Positions 51,456-60,155 of a DNA stretch of 64,000 bases are shown in pieces. The DNA is from Candidatus Woesearchaeota archaeon. GTDB taxonomy: Archaea > Nanobdellota > Nanobdellia > SCGC-AAA011-G17 > JACPIM01. The notes below the pieces were generated by a model. That model had not been told where the DNA came from. It searched no databases and was given only the letters and a program-made list of their open reading frames with translations. Location: the NCBI GenBank assembly GCA_016188045.1, contig JACPIM010000007.1, positions 30,334-94,333 on the forward strand. Direction: 5' to 3'. Made by a program: the position numbers and the translations under genes. How positions within the stretch are numbered: position 1 is the stretch's first letter; each line of letters opens with the position of its first letter.

Positions 51456-53056
51456 ATAAAAAAGAGATTGTTGAAGATTTTTTAGGTAAAAGTTATTTGG
51501 TTAGTCCTTGTTTTTTAGAATCTTTTGATGAAAATAATAATTTTATTGATGATTTTAATAATAGAATAAAAGAAAAGGAAAAGATTGTTGTTTTAAATAA
51601 AGATTTGCTTTTTCTATTAAAAAATAAAGCCGGTTTTTTTGAAACCAATTGGTTTGAATTTGAAAAGTCTAGAACCAATTTAGAAAAAGGGAGAGATAAC
51701 AAAATTTATGGTACCTTTTTGAAACTGCTTTTTGGTGAAGTTCCTGTTTTGGATGTTGAAAAGGAAAAAGTAATCCCCAAATTAGAAGAAGAGTATAGTT
51801 CTGTTATTGTTAAAAATTTTTTAGAAGAAGAAAATAAAAAAAGAGAAGTTGATTCTTTTGTGAATTATTTTAGAACCAGATATGATGCTATGAAAAAAAT
51901 ATTAATGAATAGAGCAGAGCTGCAAAATGTGGTTTCAATTAATAGGATTATAAATAAAAAAGATAGAGATACTGTTGCTTTAATAGGGTTAATTAATGAT
52001 AAGAGAACAACTAAAAATGGAAATATAATATTAAATATAGAAGATAAAACTGGATCGATCAATATGATAGTTAATAAAACTCGAGAAAGTTTATTTAAGT
52101 TAGCCAAAGACCTGGTTTTGGATGAGATTTTAGGTGTGGTTGGTTTTAATGGAGAGGGAATTATTTTTGTTACTGATCTGTTTTTGCCTGATGTGCCCAG
52201 AGATAAAGAAATTAAAAAGATAAATGAGGATATTTATCTTGGTTTTATTTCTGATATTCATGTTGGAGGAAAGAATTTTTTAGAAAAAGAATTTTTAAAG
52301 TTTATAGATTGGTTAAATGGGAAATGTGAAAATAAAGAACACGCTGCTGTTTCTTCTAAGGTAAAATACTTATTTGTTTTAGGTGATCTTGTTGATGGGG
52401 TTGGAGTTTATCCTGGCCAAGAAAAAAATCTTGCCATCTTAGATGTTAAGGAACAGTATAATAAACTGGCTTATTATTTTAGTTTAATTAAAGAGGATAT
52501 AAAAATAATTGTTTGTCCTGGAAATCACGATGCCCTTAGGTTATCGGTCCCACAGCCAATATTAGATAAGGATCTTGCTAGCGAAATGCATAAGTTAAAT
52601 AATGTTATTTTGGTTACTAATCCTGCTTGTGTGAATGTGCTTTCTTCAGAGAATTTTCCCGGTTTTGATGTTTTAATGTACCATGGAAATAGTTTTCATT
52701 ATTATATAGATAATGTTGATTCCTTAAGACTGGGCAATGCAAGAGATTATCCGACTTTGGTTTCTAAGTTTTTGTTGCAAAGAAGGCATTTGGCACCCAC
52801 GCACAGTTCTACTTTATATTTACCAAATGAAACAGAAGATCATCTTATAATTGATAAAATTCCTGACATCTTTGCTTGTGGTGAAATGCACAGATCAGAT
52901 ATAGGCAATTATAACAACATTATTTTAATAAACAGCAGCTGTTGGCAGAGCAAAACTGATTATGAAGAAAAAGTTGGAACTAACCCGGATCCTGGAAAAT
53001 TTATAGTTTTAAATTTAAGAAATAGGGAGGTTAATATCTTCAAATTTTATGAATAA
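51452..53056 (+). CDS. polB (DP1): DNA polymerase D small subunit (DP1) exonuclease
   Basis: A 534-residue DP1. An OB-fold lies at about 170-250 (DTVALIGLINDKRTTKNGN, IILNIEDKTGSINMIV). The Mre11-like phosphoesterase core follows: FISDIHVGGKNFL, VLGDLVDGVG, CPGNHDALRLS, YHGNSFHYYI and CGEMHRSD. It provides 3'-5' proofreading and binds DP2. The ATGA overlap with orc1/cdc6 and the 8-nt overlap with DP2 make this one translational unit with the initiator. Confidence 0.95.
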   Translation: MNKKEIVEDFLGKSYLVSPCFLESFDENNNFIDDFNNRIKEKEKIVVLNKDLLFLLKNKAGFFETNWFEFEKSRTNLEKGRDNKIYGTFLKLLFGEVPVLDVEKEKVIPKLEEEYSSVIVKNFLEEENKKREVDSFVNYFRTRYDAMKKILMNRAELQNVVSINRIINKKDRDTVALIGLINDKRTTKNGNIILNIEDKTGSINMIVNKTRESLFKLAKDLVLDEILGVVGFNGEGIIFVTDLFLPDVPRDKEIKKINEDIYLGFISDIHVGGKNFLEKEFLKFIDWLNGKCENKEHAAVSSKVKYLFVLGDLVDGVGVYPGQEKNLAILDVKEQYNKLAYYFSLIKEDIKIIVCPGNHDALRLSVPQPILDKDLASEMHKLNNVILVTNPACVNVLSSENFPGFDVLMYHGNSFHYYIDNVDSLRLGNARDYPTLVSKFLLQRRHLAPTHSSTLYLPNETEDHLIIDKIPDIFACGEMHRSDIGNYNNIILINSSCWQSKTDYEEKVGTNPDPGKFIVLNLRNREVNIFKFYE

Positions 53057-56000
53057 TAAATTAATAAAATATAGGGCAATAATTGATTCTAGTATTAAGT
53101 TGGCTTACGATGTTGCCAATAAGGCCAGAAGAAAGGGGTTTGATCCTGAAGAAGAGGTCGAAATTCCATTAGCTAAAAATATGGCTGAAAGGGTAGAGGG
53201 ATTATTGAGCGTTGTTGCTCCTCAAGTTAAAGGGACCAGAATTGTAACCAGGATTAATGAACTTGAAAAGGGATTTGGCGGGCAAGATTGGAGGGTAGCC
53301 TTTGCTTTGGCGTTGGAGGTAGCCAAAGAAAAATTTTGTAAATTTAAAGATAAAAAAGAAGCAATCGAGATTGGGATGCGTGCCGGGTTAGCTTACATTA
53401 CCAACGGTGTTGTTGCTTCTCCTTTAGAAGGATTTACCAGGTTAGGGATAAAGAAGAGAAGAGATGGTAGAGAATATTTCGCTTTATATTTTGCCGGGCC
53501 AATAAGAAGCGCAGGAACTACTGCAATCTGTGTTTTTGTTGCTTTGGCGGACTACTTGAGGAAAGAATTTGGTTACGGAGAATATGACCCTGATGAAGTT
53601 GAAATTAAAAGAATTGTTACTGAGTTGTATGATTTTCATGAGAGGGTTACTAATTTGCAATATTTACCTAGTGAAGAAGAGCTTGAATTCATGGTTAAAA
53701 ATTTGCCTTTGCAAATTGATGGTGAAGCCACTGAGAAATATGAAGTTAGCAATTACAAAGATTTGGATAGAATGGAGACCAATATATTAAGGAATGGTGT
53801 TGCTTTGGTTTTCGGGGAGGGATTAACTCAGAAAAGTAAGAAATTTTGGGGTAAATTCTCTAAATGGTGTAATGATTTTGATATGGGGCATTGGAAATTT
53901 TTAGATGGGTTTGTTAAGTTACAAGAAAAGATAAGATCTAAGGAAAAAGAGAAGACTATAGAAACTAAAGAAAAAATTAAACCTGATTATGGTTACATAA
54001 AGGATTTGGTTGCAGGCAGACCGGTATTAACTCATCCTTTAGCAAAGGGAGGATTTAGATTAAGATATGGTCGGTGTAGGAATTCTGGTTTTTCAAGTCA
54101 AGCAGTTCATCCAGCGACTATGGTAATTGTTAACAGGTTTATTGCTATTGGAACACAATTAAAAGTTGAAAGGCCCGGAAAAGCGACCACTTTGGCTAGT
54201 TGCGATAGTATAGAAGGACCGATTGTTAAATTAAATAATGGTGATGTTCTTCTATTAGAAACGGTTGAGGATGCTAACCGGGTTTCTAAAGACGTAGATG
54301 AAATCTTGTACTTGGGAGATATTCTAATTAATTATGGTGATTTTTTAAACCGGGCACATGTGTTAGTTCCACCCGGTTATTGTGAAGAGTGGTGGATGTT
54401 AGAGTCTGGAAGTGAAAAAAGAGATGTAAGCATCGAGGAAGCCATTGAATTTTGTAAAAATGGAAAGCCCTTGCATCCTAGATATTGTTTTCATTGGAAA
54501 GAGACCGATAAAGAAAAATTTGATTTATTGGTTGATTGGTTAAAAAAAGGTAGCATAAATGATGATAAAATAATTTTACCTTATGAATATGATGTTGAAA
54601 AAGAATTAAAAAAGGAAGATCCGAAAAGAACATTAGAACTATTGGGGGTTCCACATTTATTTAAAAAAGAGCACGTGGTAATTGAATACCCGTGGTGCAA
54701 GGCCTTAATGTTTTCAATCGGTTATGATTTAAATAAAATCAAGACGGATAAAGAAAATGTTTTGGAAATTGTTAACGACCTTTCTAATACTATGATAAGA
54801 GATAAGTCAGGTACTACAATTGGGGCTAGAATGGGAAGACCTGAAAAAGCAAAAATGAGAAAACTAACTGGAAGTCCGCAAGTATTGTTTCCTGTTGGTG
54901 TTGAAGGTGGCAGGATGAGGTGTTTTCAAAGTGCTTTGGAAAAAGGAAAGATAACTGCCGATTTTCCGTTGTTTTATTGTTACAAATGCAATAAAGAAAC
55001 AATCTTTTCAGTGTGTCATTTGTGTGGAAATAAACCAGGCAAGAAGTATTATTCTAAAACCTTGGGATTAATTGATAATCTGGAATTAGATAAAAATGCG
55101 GCCGGTTATAAAAATAGAAGTATAAATATAAGTGAATATTTTGACTCTGCTTTGAAAACTTTGAAAACGAGAAATTATCCTGGGCTGATTAAAGGAGTTA
55201 GAGGAACAAGTAATGAAGAACATGTTGTTGAACATCTAGTCAAAGGAATATTAAGAGCGATGTATGGACTTTATGTTAACAAAGATGGAACTGTAAGATA
55301 TGATATGACTGAGACTGCTATAACACATTTTAAGCCCAGAGAAATAGGAACTTCAATTGAAAAATTGAAAGAAATTGGTTATGAGAAAGATATTTATGGC
55401 AATGACCTAATCGATGATGAACAAATACTTGAGATTCAGATTCAAGATGTTATTTTACCCAGTTGTGATGAAACTCCAGATGAAAAGGCAGACGGTATTT
55501 TGTTTAATGTTACTAATTTTATCGATGAATTATTAATTAAATTGTATAATGAAGAAAAATTTTACAATCTGAAGAGTAAGAAAGATCTGGTCGGTCATCT
55601 TGTAGTTGGAATGAGTCCGCATACTTCTGCCGGTGTTGTTGGAAGAATAATAGGTTTTTCCAATACCCAAGGATTTTATTGTCATCCTTATTTTCATTCT
55701 TTAATGAGAAGGGATTGCGATGGTGATGAGGCTTGCGTAATATTGCTAATGGATGCTTTATTGAATTTCTCTAGGAAATATATTCCTGGGCACAGAGGAG
55801 CGAAACAAGATGAGCCTTTAGTATTAAGCTCTTATTTAATACCTAGTGAAGTAGATGATATGGTATTTGATATGGATATTGTTGATAAATATCCTTTGGA
55901 ATTTTATTTGGGGGCGATGGAGTATAAATATCCTTGGGATTTTAAGATAAAAACCGTAAAAAGTGTTTTAGGAACAGATGATGAAACTAGCGGATTTATG

Positions 56001-56468
56001 TTTACACACAATACGAGCGATATTAATTTGGGGGTGGTTTGTAGTAGTTATAAAAGTATACCTACGATGTTAGAAAAAGTTGAAGGACAAATGAGGGTGG
56101 CTGAAAAGATAAGGGCGGTTGATGAAAACGATGTTGCCAGATTAATTATCGAGAGACACTTTATTAGAGATATTAAAGGCAATTTAAGAAAATTTGGTAT
56201 GCAACAGTTTAGATGTGTTGATTGTAATGAAAAATATAGAAGGCCGCCCTTAAGCGGGCAATGTAAATGTGGTGGTAGGTTGATATTTACAATATCTGAA
56301 GGTTCAATTGTAAAATATTTGGAGCCAAGTTTATTTTTGGCTGAAAGATATAGCCTTCCCAATTATTTGAAACAGACTTTGGAATTAACTAAACAGAGAA
56401 TAGAAAGTGTTTTTGGTAAAGATAAGGAAAAACAAAAAGGATTAATTGATTGGTTTGGAAGAAAATGA
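53049..56468 (+). CDS. polC (DP2): DNA polymerase D large subunit (DP2)
   Basis: A 1139-residue catalytic subunit of the archaeal replicative polymerase. The double-psi barrel metal loop is RRDCDGDEACVILLMD (D889, D891, D893). A large N-terminal region and central zinc modules (CYKCNKETIFSVCHLCGNK) precede it. A C-terminal zinc finger (FRCVDCNEKYRRPPLSGQCK) and a strong PCNA box QKGLIDWFGRK end the protein. The length is usual and no intein is present. The start overlaps DP1 by 8 nt and the stop overlaps the next ATG as ATGA. Confidence 0.96.
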   Translation: MNNKLIKYRAIIDSSIKLAYDVANKARRKGFDPEEEVEIPLAKNMAERVEGLLSVVAPQVKGTRIVTRINELEKGFGGQDWRVAFALALEVAKEKFCKFKDKKEAIEIGMRAGLAYITNGVVASPLEGFTRLGIKKRRDGREYFALYFAGPIRSAGTTAICVFVALADYLRKEFGYGEYDPDEVEIKRIVTELYDFHERVTNLQYLPSEEELEFMVKNLPLQIDGEATEKYEVSNYKDLDRMETNILRNGVALVFGEGLTQKSKKFWGKFSKWCNDFDMGHWKFLDGFVKLQEKIRSKEKEKTIETKEKIKPDYGYIKDLVAGRPVLTHPLAKGGFRLRYGRCRNSGFSSQAVHPATMVIVNRFIAIGTQLKVERPGKATTLASCDSIEGPIVKLNNGDVLLLETVEDANRVSKDVDEILYLGDILINYGDFLNRAHVLVPPGYCEEWWMLESGSEKRDVSIEEAIEFCKNGKPLHPRYCFHWKETDKEKFDLLVDWLKKGSINDDKIILPYEYDVEKELKKEDPKRTLELLGVPHLFKKEHVVIEYPWCKALMFSIGYDLNKIKTDKENVLEIVNDLSNTMIRDKSGTTIGARMGRPEKAKMRKLTGSPQVLFPVGVEGGRMRCFQSALEKGKITADFPLFYCYKCNKETIFSVCHLCGNKPGKKYYSKTLGLIDNLELDKNAAGYKNRSINISEYFDSALKTLKTRNYPGLIKGVRGTSNEEHVVEHLVKGILRAMYGLYVNKDGTVRYDMTETAITHFKPREIGTSIEKLKEIGYEKDIYGNDLIDDEQILEIQIQDVILPSCDETPDEKADGILFNVTNFIDELLIKLYNEEKFYNLKSKKDLVGHLVVGMSPHTSAGVVGRIIGFSNTQGFYCHPYFHSLMRRDCDGDEACVILLMDALLNFSRKYIPGHRGAKQDEPLVLSSYLIPSEVDDMVFDMDIVDKYPLEFYLGAMEYKYPWDFKIKTVKSVLGTDDETSGFMFTHNTSDINLGVVCSSYKSIPTMLEKVEGQMRVAEKIRAVDENDVARLIIERHFIRDIKGNLRKFGMQQFRCVDCNEKYRRPPLSGQCKCGGRLIFTISEGSIVKYLEPSLFLAERYSLPNYLKQTLELTKQRIESVFGKDKEKQKGLIDWFGRK

Positions 56469-56920
56469 ATTTAGCTGAGGCGTTTGATAAAACAAGAGAA
56501 AGATTTGGTGCCGAAAAAGGATTTAAAACCTTGGCTTATGCAGAATCTGTTTTAGAAGAAAGGTTAATTGATGAATATAACAAAGGTAGAGGAACAAGAC
56601 CAAAAAGTGGGGGTTGGGAAACCATACAAATGATAAGAGCCGAAATAATAAGAAAATTACCTCCTTTTATGTTGGCTACTGCTGCCCCAGAAACTGGCCA
56701 TGTTAAGGCAAGCCCCTTTGTATTAAGCTACTTAGTTGATTGGTTAATAATTGATGAGAAATATCCTATTGAACAGTTGGCTGATCAATTTTATTTATTT
56801 TGTTTAGAAACTTATAAAAAAGACGGCCTGTTTCCGGTTTCGGTTTATAATGGTTGTTATGGGTTTTTAGCAGAAATATTAGGTAAAAAAATTAGAGCAC
56901 CACATGGTAAATACCTTTAG
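56465..56920 (+). CDS. unknown protein translationally coupled to PolD
   Basis: A 151-residue soluble helical protein starting at the ATG within the DP2 stop (ATGA); a TTG at 56450 is not preferred. Visible stretches are MNLAEAFDKTRERFGAEKGF, ERLIDEYNKGRGTRPKSGGW, LPPFMLATAAPETGHVKASP and YNGCYGFLAEILGKKIRAP. No family is recognised and no catalytic signature is obvious. Its position as the fourth gene in an orc1-DP1-DP2 unit suggests a link to replication. Confidence 0.7.
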   Translation: MNLAEAFDKTRERFGAEKGFKTLAYAESVLEERLIDEYNKGRGTRPKSGGWETIQMIRAEIIRKLPPFMLATAAPETGHVKASPFVLSYLVDWLIIDEKYPIEQLADQFYLFCLETYKKDGLFPVSVYNGCYGFLAEILGKKIRAPHGKYL

Positions 56921-57452
56921 AAAAATTATATTATTAGGATTAATTTTAATAGTGGTTCATGCTTTTATATTCTTGAGTTTTGATTTTAATTCTTATTTTA
57001 TTTTTGCGTTATTGAGTATTTTAGTTTATGCTATTCTTATTTCTGATGAAATTAAGAAAAAAGAGAAAAATAATTTGGAGCATAATTTAATTAAACAAAG
57101 GGAAATTGATGATTTATTAAGAGAAAGAATAGAAAAACAAAGCAAATTATTGAAATTATATAGAAAAAGGCTAGATCAGTTATATATTGAACTAGCTGAA
57201 AAATCCAAAAAAATTACTGAAGAAAAGGGTCCTTTAGGAAATAAGGGCAATCCCCTATCAACACAATTGGGAAAAGAATTAAGAGAAAGGTGGGCTAGTT
57301 ATTTTGGTTCAGATAAGAACAGAACCTATCATAAAGAAAATTGCAGGTTTGGCAAAAGAATTAAACAAAAAGATCGAATCTTTTCTGAAAATGCTGGTTT
57401 TTTTAAGAAAAAGAAATTTAAGGCGTGTAAGGTTTGTATGAAAAAATTATAG
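56904..57452 (+). CDS. membrane protein with coiled coil and Ada-like zinc domain
   Basis: A 182-residue protein. Two N-terminal helices (about 7-24 and 28-47) are followed by a coiled coil (about 50-105, EIKKKEKNNLEHNLIKQREI). A C-terminal Ada-type metal-binding module follows: YFGSDKNRTYHKENCRFGKR, then a Phe/Lys loop and KACKVCMKKL. The spacing (YHxxxC ... CxxC) is that of the Ada zinc domain found attached to nucleases and surface proteins. The start overlaps the preceding gene by 17 nt. How it relates to replication is unclear. Confidence 0.72.
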   Translation: MVNTFRKIILLGLILIVVHAFIFLSFDFNSYFIFALLSILVYAILISDEIKKKEKNNLEHNLIKQREIDDLLRERIEKQSKLLKLYRKRLDQLYIELAEKSKKITEEKGPLGNKGNPLSTQLGKELRERWASYFGSDKNRTYHKENCRFGKRIKQKDRIFSENAGFFKKKKFKACKVCMKKL

Positions 57453-58646
57453 CAAATAGAATAATAATACCGGTAAAACTAAGCAGCCCATTAAATGTGT
57501 TTTTGAGATTCCTTTTAAATTTGCCAATAAACCTATGGAAGTTCCAGTAATTAAAATAATAAAACCATAAAATCCTGAAATTGTAATTATTAAGAACAAA
57601 ATTATCGAGATGATTGCTAAGATCAGTTTTTGATAATTAACTTTTGTTATTAATTTAGAGAAAATTTTTGATAGGTATATTGTTGAAATTGCTGCTAAGC
57701 CTGCTGAAATTAAAGAAACGGCTAAAAATAAGATAAAAATCTTTAGGTCTATTTTTCCTAAAATTTGTGAAACCCCGACTATGGCTCCGTTTCTTGCTTT
57801 ATCTAGCAGATATAATGAAATAAAACTTAAAACAAAATTTATGGTATTTATTCCTCCTATTAACATTAAAAATCTTAGGGCTGTGACTTTCCTTATTATA
57901 GAAGTTCCAATTATTGCTGCCTGAGAACTTCCCAACGCTGGAAGAAAGGAAACTAAAAAACCAGAAAAAACTGAAATTGGTGTTGTTAAGGCAACGTCTT
58001 TTTTATTTAATTTCGGATAAGAAATAATCTGTTCTTTTATTTCTGTGTTTGAATTTAGGCTAATTAATAAAGTTGAGATTCCAAATAAACCAGTAAATAA
58101 GGGAAATAATGGTTGGTTTAAGTTTGGGAAGTTTAATGTGATAACACCTAGGATACCGGACATTAAAAAAATAATTAATGCAAAAAATCTTGACATTCTT
58201 TCTTTTAAGATTAATGTTGTTGTAGATAGTATTAGAATATAGGGAACTGATTCTTTTAAGTAAGGATAGATAAATTTTAAAAATGGAATTAATAGTGGTA
58301 TTAAAATTAATCCCAAGATTAAAGAGAATAAGCTGCCAATTATTGTTAGTATTATCGCTTCGTGGCCCTTTCCCCGTAATAAATATCTATGACCTGGCAA
58401 AACAGATAATGCTGTTGATTCTTCTGGTGCGCCTAAATAGATTGAAGGTATCGAATCTGTGAATGTGTTTGTTGTTGCACAGGAAATTATGAAGATTGCT
58501 ATGATTAAAGGTGAAGTGAAATTTAGTAATAAAGGTGAAATTGCTAGCAAGAAAACAACGACTGTGTTTGGGTGGATTCCCGGAGCCAGGCCTGTGATAA
58601 TTCCAAAAATAATCCCAAGTAAAATTACTATTAAAATTTCTATCAT
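57447..58646 (-). CDS. TctA/DUF112-family permease
   Basis: A 399-residue polytopic protein with about 10-11 hydrophobic helices. TctA landmarks are GIIFGIITGLAPGIHPNTVV near the N-terminus, FTDSIPSIYLGAPEESTALS, GHRYLLRGKGHEA, and GFLVSFLPALGSSQAAIIG in the second half (internal repeat). The bacterial systems import tricarboxylates with TctB and a periplasmic TctC. Neither is present here; the coupled gene upstream encodes a membrane-tethered OB-fold instead. Archaeal stand-alone members have unknown substrates. Confidence 0.82.
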   Translation of the reverse strand: MIEILIVILLGIIFGIITGLAPGIHPNTVVVFLLAISPLLLNFTSPLIIAIFIISCATTNTFTDSIPSIYLGAPEESTALSVLPGHRYLLRGKGHEAIILTIIGSLFSLILGLILIPLLIPFLKFIYPYLKESVPYILILSTTTLILKERMSRFFALIIFLMSGILGVITLNFPNLNQPLFPLFTGLFGISTLLISLNSNTEIKEQIISYPKLNKKDVALTTPISVFSGFLVSFLPALGSSQAAIIGTSIIRKVTALRFLMLIGGINTINFVLSFISLYLLDKARNGAIVGVSQILGKIDLKIFILFLAVSLISAGLAAISTIYLSKIFSKLITKVNYQKLILAIISIILFLIITISGFYGFIILITGTSIGLLANLKGISKTHLMGCLVLPVLLFYLL

Positions 58647-58987
58647 GTTCCTATTTTAGAAATTTCTAGTTCCGGCTTATTCTTATAAATTTTTATTTTT
58701 CCTTGTGCGAGGATTTTAGAATTTAAAGTTAAGTTTAGGTTTTCTTCTTTGAATAATATTGAAGTTATTTTTCCTGTTTGATCTTGAATATCAAAAATAT
58801 ATAATCCTGGTGTTTCTGAGATTCTTGTGATTGTACCTTGTACTTTTACTTCTTTGCCTTCTAGCTTGGTGGTTATATCTTTGATTTTATATTCTTTAAT
58901 TTCTATTGAGTCTGAAATCGTAAATAAGATTAATAAACCGAGTAAAGAACAAATTAGCGATATTTTGAACAGGGTTTTTTCTTCCAT
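58643..58987 (-). CDS. membrane-tethered OB-fold protein
   Basis: A 114-residue protein. One N-terminal helix (about 7-26, FKISLICSLLGLLILFTIS) is followed by an OB-fold (about 45-114): KEVKVQGTITRISETPGLYI, FDIQDQTGKITSILF, then LAQGKIKIYKNKPELEISKI. The OB domain resembles the nucleic-acid-binding tRNA_anti type, but here it would lie outside the membrane if the helix is a signal anchor. It overlaps the TctA-like gene by 4 nt, so the two are a coupled pair. Confidence 0.75.
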   Translation of the reverse strand: MEEKTLFKISLICSLLGLLILFTISDSIEIKEYKIKDITTKLEGKEVKVQGTITRISETPGLYIFDIQDQTGKITSILFKEENLNLTLNSKILAQGKIKIYKNKPELEISKIGT

Positions 58988-59017
58988 TACCTTTGTTTAT
59001 AAGAAAAAAGATATAAA

Positions 59018-59215
59018 TTAGGGTGTAGTTACTTGAGCGGATGAAACCTTGCTTTCTAACTTGACAGATTGTCTTTTGTTATTCTGCATGTCTTCTACTG
59101 TTGTTATATTTATAGTCTCGCTCTGATAATCTGTGAGAACTTGACTACCCTGGTAAGTACTATATGCGGTTCTCATAAAATCAATGCTGTTTTTGTTAAC
59201 ATAAAATTGTCTCAT
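59018..59215 (-). CDS. small hypothetical protein
   Basis: Sixty-five residues (MRQFYVNKNSIDFMRTAYST, then a Thr/Gln/Ser-rich tail SQVLTDYQSETINITTVEDM). The composition is hydrophilic with no Cys and no membrane segment. A TATA (TTTTTAAATGC) lies about 27 nt before the ATG, which favours this strand over an overlapping plus-strand frame. No family is recognised. Confidence 0.5.
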   Translation of the reverse strand: MRQFYVNKNSIDFMRTAYSTYQGSQVLTDYQSETINITTVEDMQNNKRQSVKLESKVSSAQVTTP

Positions 59216-59301
59216 TTTAGTCTTTTGAAATGTGAAGCATTTAAAAAGCTTATGTTCTCGGTTTAGAAAGATAAATAAAATTTGGAATATCTATATTGTT
59301 T

Positions 59302-60120
59302 ATGAATCATGATAATATAGACGCTACTTTATGGAAAAGAATTGCTCATGAATTCGACCCTAGATACTTTGATTATTTTGGTAAAGAATGGGGGTGGGTT
59401 ATAAACAGGTTTGTTCCTAGAGAAAATAGAAGAGTAATACAAGAAAGGAAGTATAAGAGGGGATTTAGCGAAACTGATTTGGTTATTTATCTGTCCAATC
59501 ATAGGAGCCATTATGATTATTTGGCTTTAGGTTATATGTTTTGGGAACACGGTATGAAAATCCCTAGGTTTGCTGCCGGTGAAAACTTATTCTTTTGGCC
59601 TTTTGATAATTTATGGAGAAAATTGGGAGCTTATGCTGTTGATAGGGGGAATATAGATTGGCGTTATAGAAAAACAATGGTTGAATACATAACACATTTA
59701 GTTGTTGATGAAAAATGCGATCAGATTGATTTTGTTGATGGTGGAAGAAGCTATACTGGAAGATTACAAGAACCAAAACTAGGATTGTTGGGTGTTGTTT
59801 GGAAAGCAAGTCAGCAAATACAAGAGGATGTGGTTGGTCAGCCTATTTTTTTAGATTATGATCCAAGTGTTATTGAAGAGAAATATTTTGAAGCTTTAAA
59901 GAAGTTTAAATATAAGAATCAATATTGGGCTTATGTTGGGTTGGATCTTTATGCTTTTTTTAAACAATTTATTTGGCCTAAGGAAATAAACTTAACAATA
60001 GAGTTCGATGATCCTTTTAGTATTAAAAAATGTAAAAGCAAAAAAGAATTAGGTGAAAAAGTTCAAAATGCTTTAAAAGAAATGGCATGTGAGTCGATGA
60101 TGGATGAATTTGGCATTTAG
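59302..60120 (+). CDS. PlsB/PlsC-like acyltransferase (LPLAT fold)
   Basis: About 272 residues from the ATG at 59302 (a TTG at 59296 is less likely; the TATA is about 26 nt upstream). Glycerolipid acyltransferase motifs are in order: LSNHRSHYDYLAL (catalytic NHRSxxD, 66-72), FFWPFDNLWRKLGAYAVDRG (motif II) and DFVDGGRSYTGRLQEPKLGL (motif III, with D for the usual E). The motif set is closest to PlsB-type glycerol-3-phosphate acyltransferases. Archaeal membranes are ether lipids, so this gene suggests acquisition from bacteria or action on host or other lipids. It is monocistronic. Confidence 0.85.
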   Translation: MNHDNIDATLWKRIAHEFDPRYFDYFGKEWGWVINRFVPRENRRVIQERKYKRGFSETDLVIYLSNHRSHYDYLALGYMFWEHGMKIPRFAAGENLFFWPFDNLWRKLGAYAVDRGNIDWRYRKTMVEYITHLVVDEKCDQIDFVDGGRSYTGRLQEPKLGLLGVVWKASQQIQEDVVGQPIFLDYDPSVIEEKYFEALKKFKYKNQYWAYVGLDLYAFFKQFIWPKEINLTIEFDDPFSIKKCKSKKELGEKVQNALKEMACESMMDEFGI

Positions 60121-60155
60121 ATAATTTTATAAAGTTTTTAAGATTTAGAATCTAT

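Noticed and set aside
59069..59266. Plus-strand 65-codon ORF overlapping the 59018-59215 gene
   Set aside because: It has no TATA or SD at a useful distance and a Cys/Leu-rich antisense composition; the minus-strand frame has a TATA 27 nt before its ATG.
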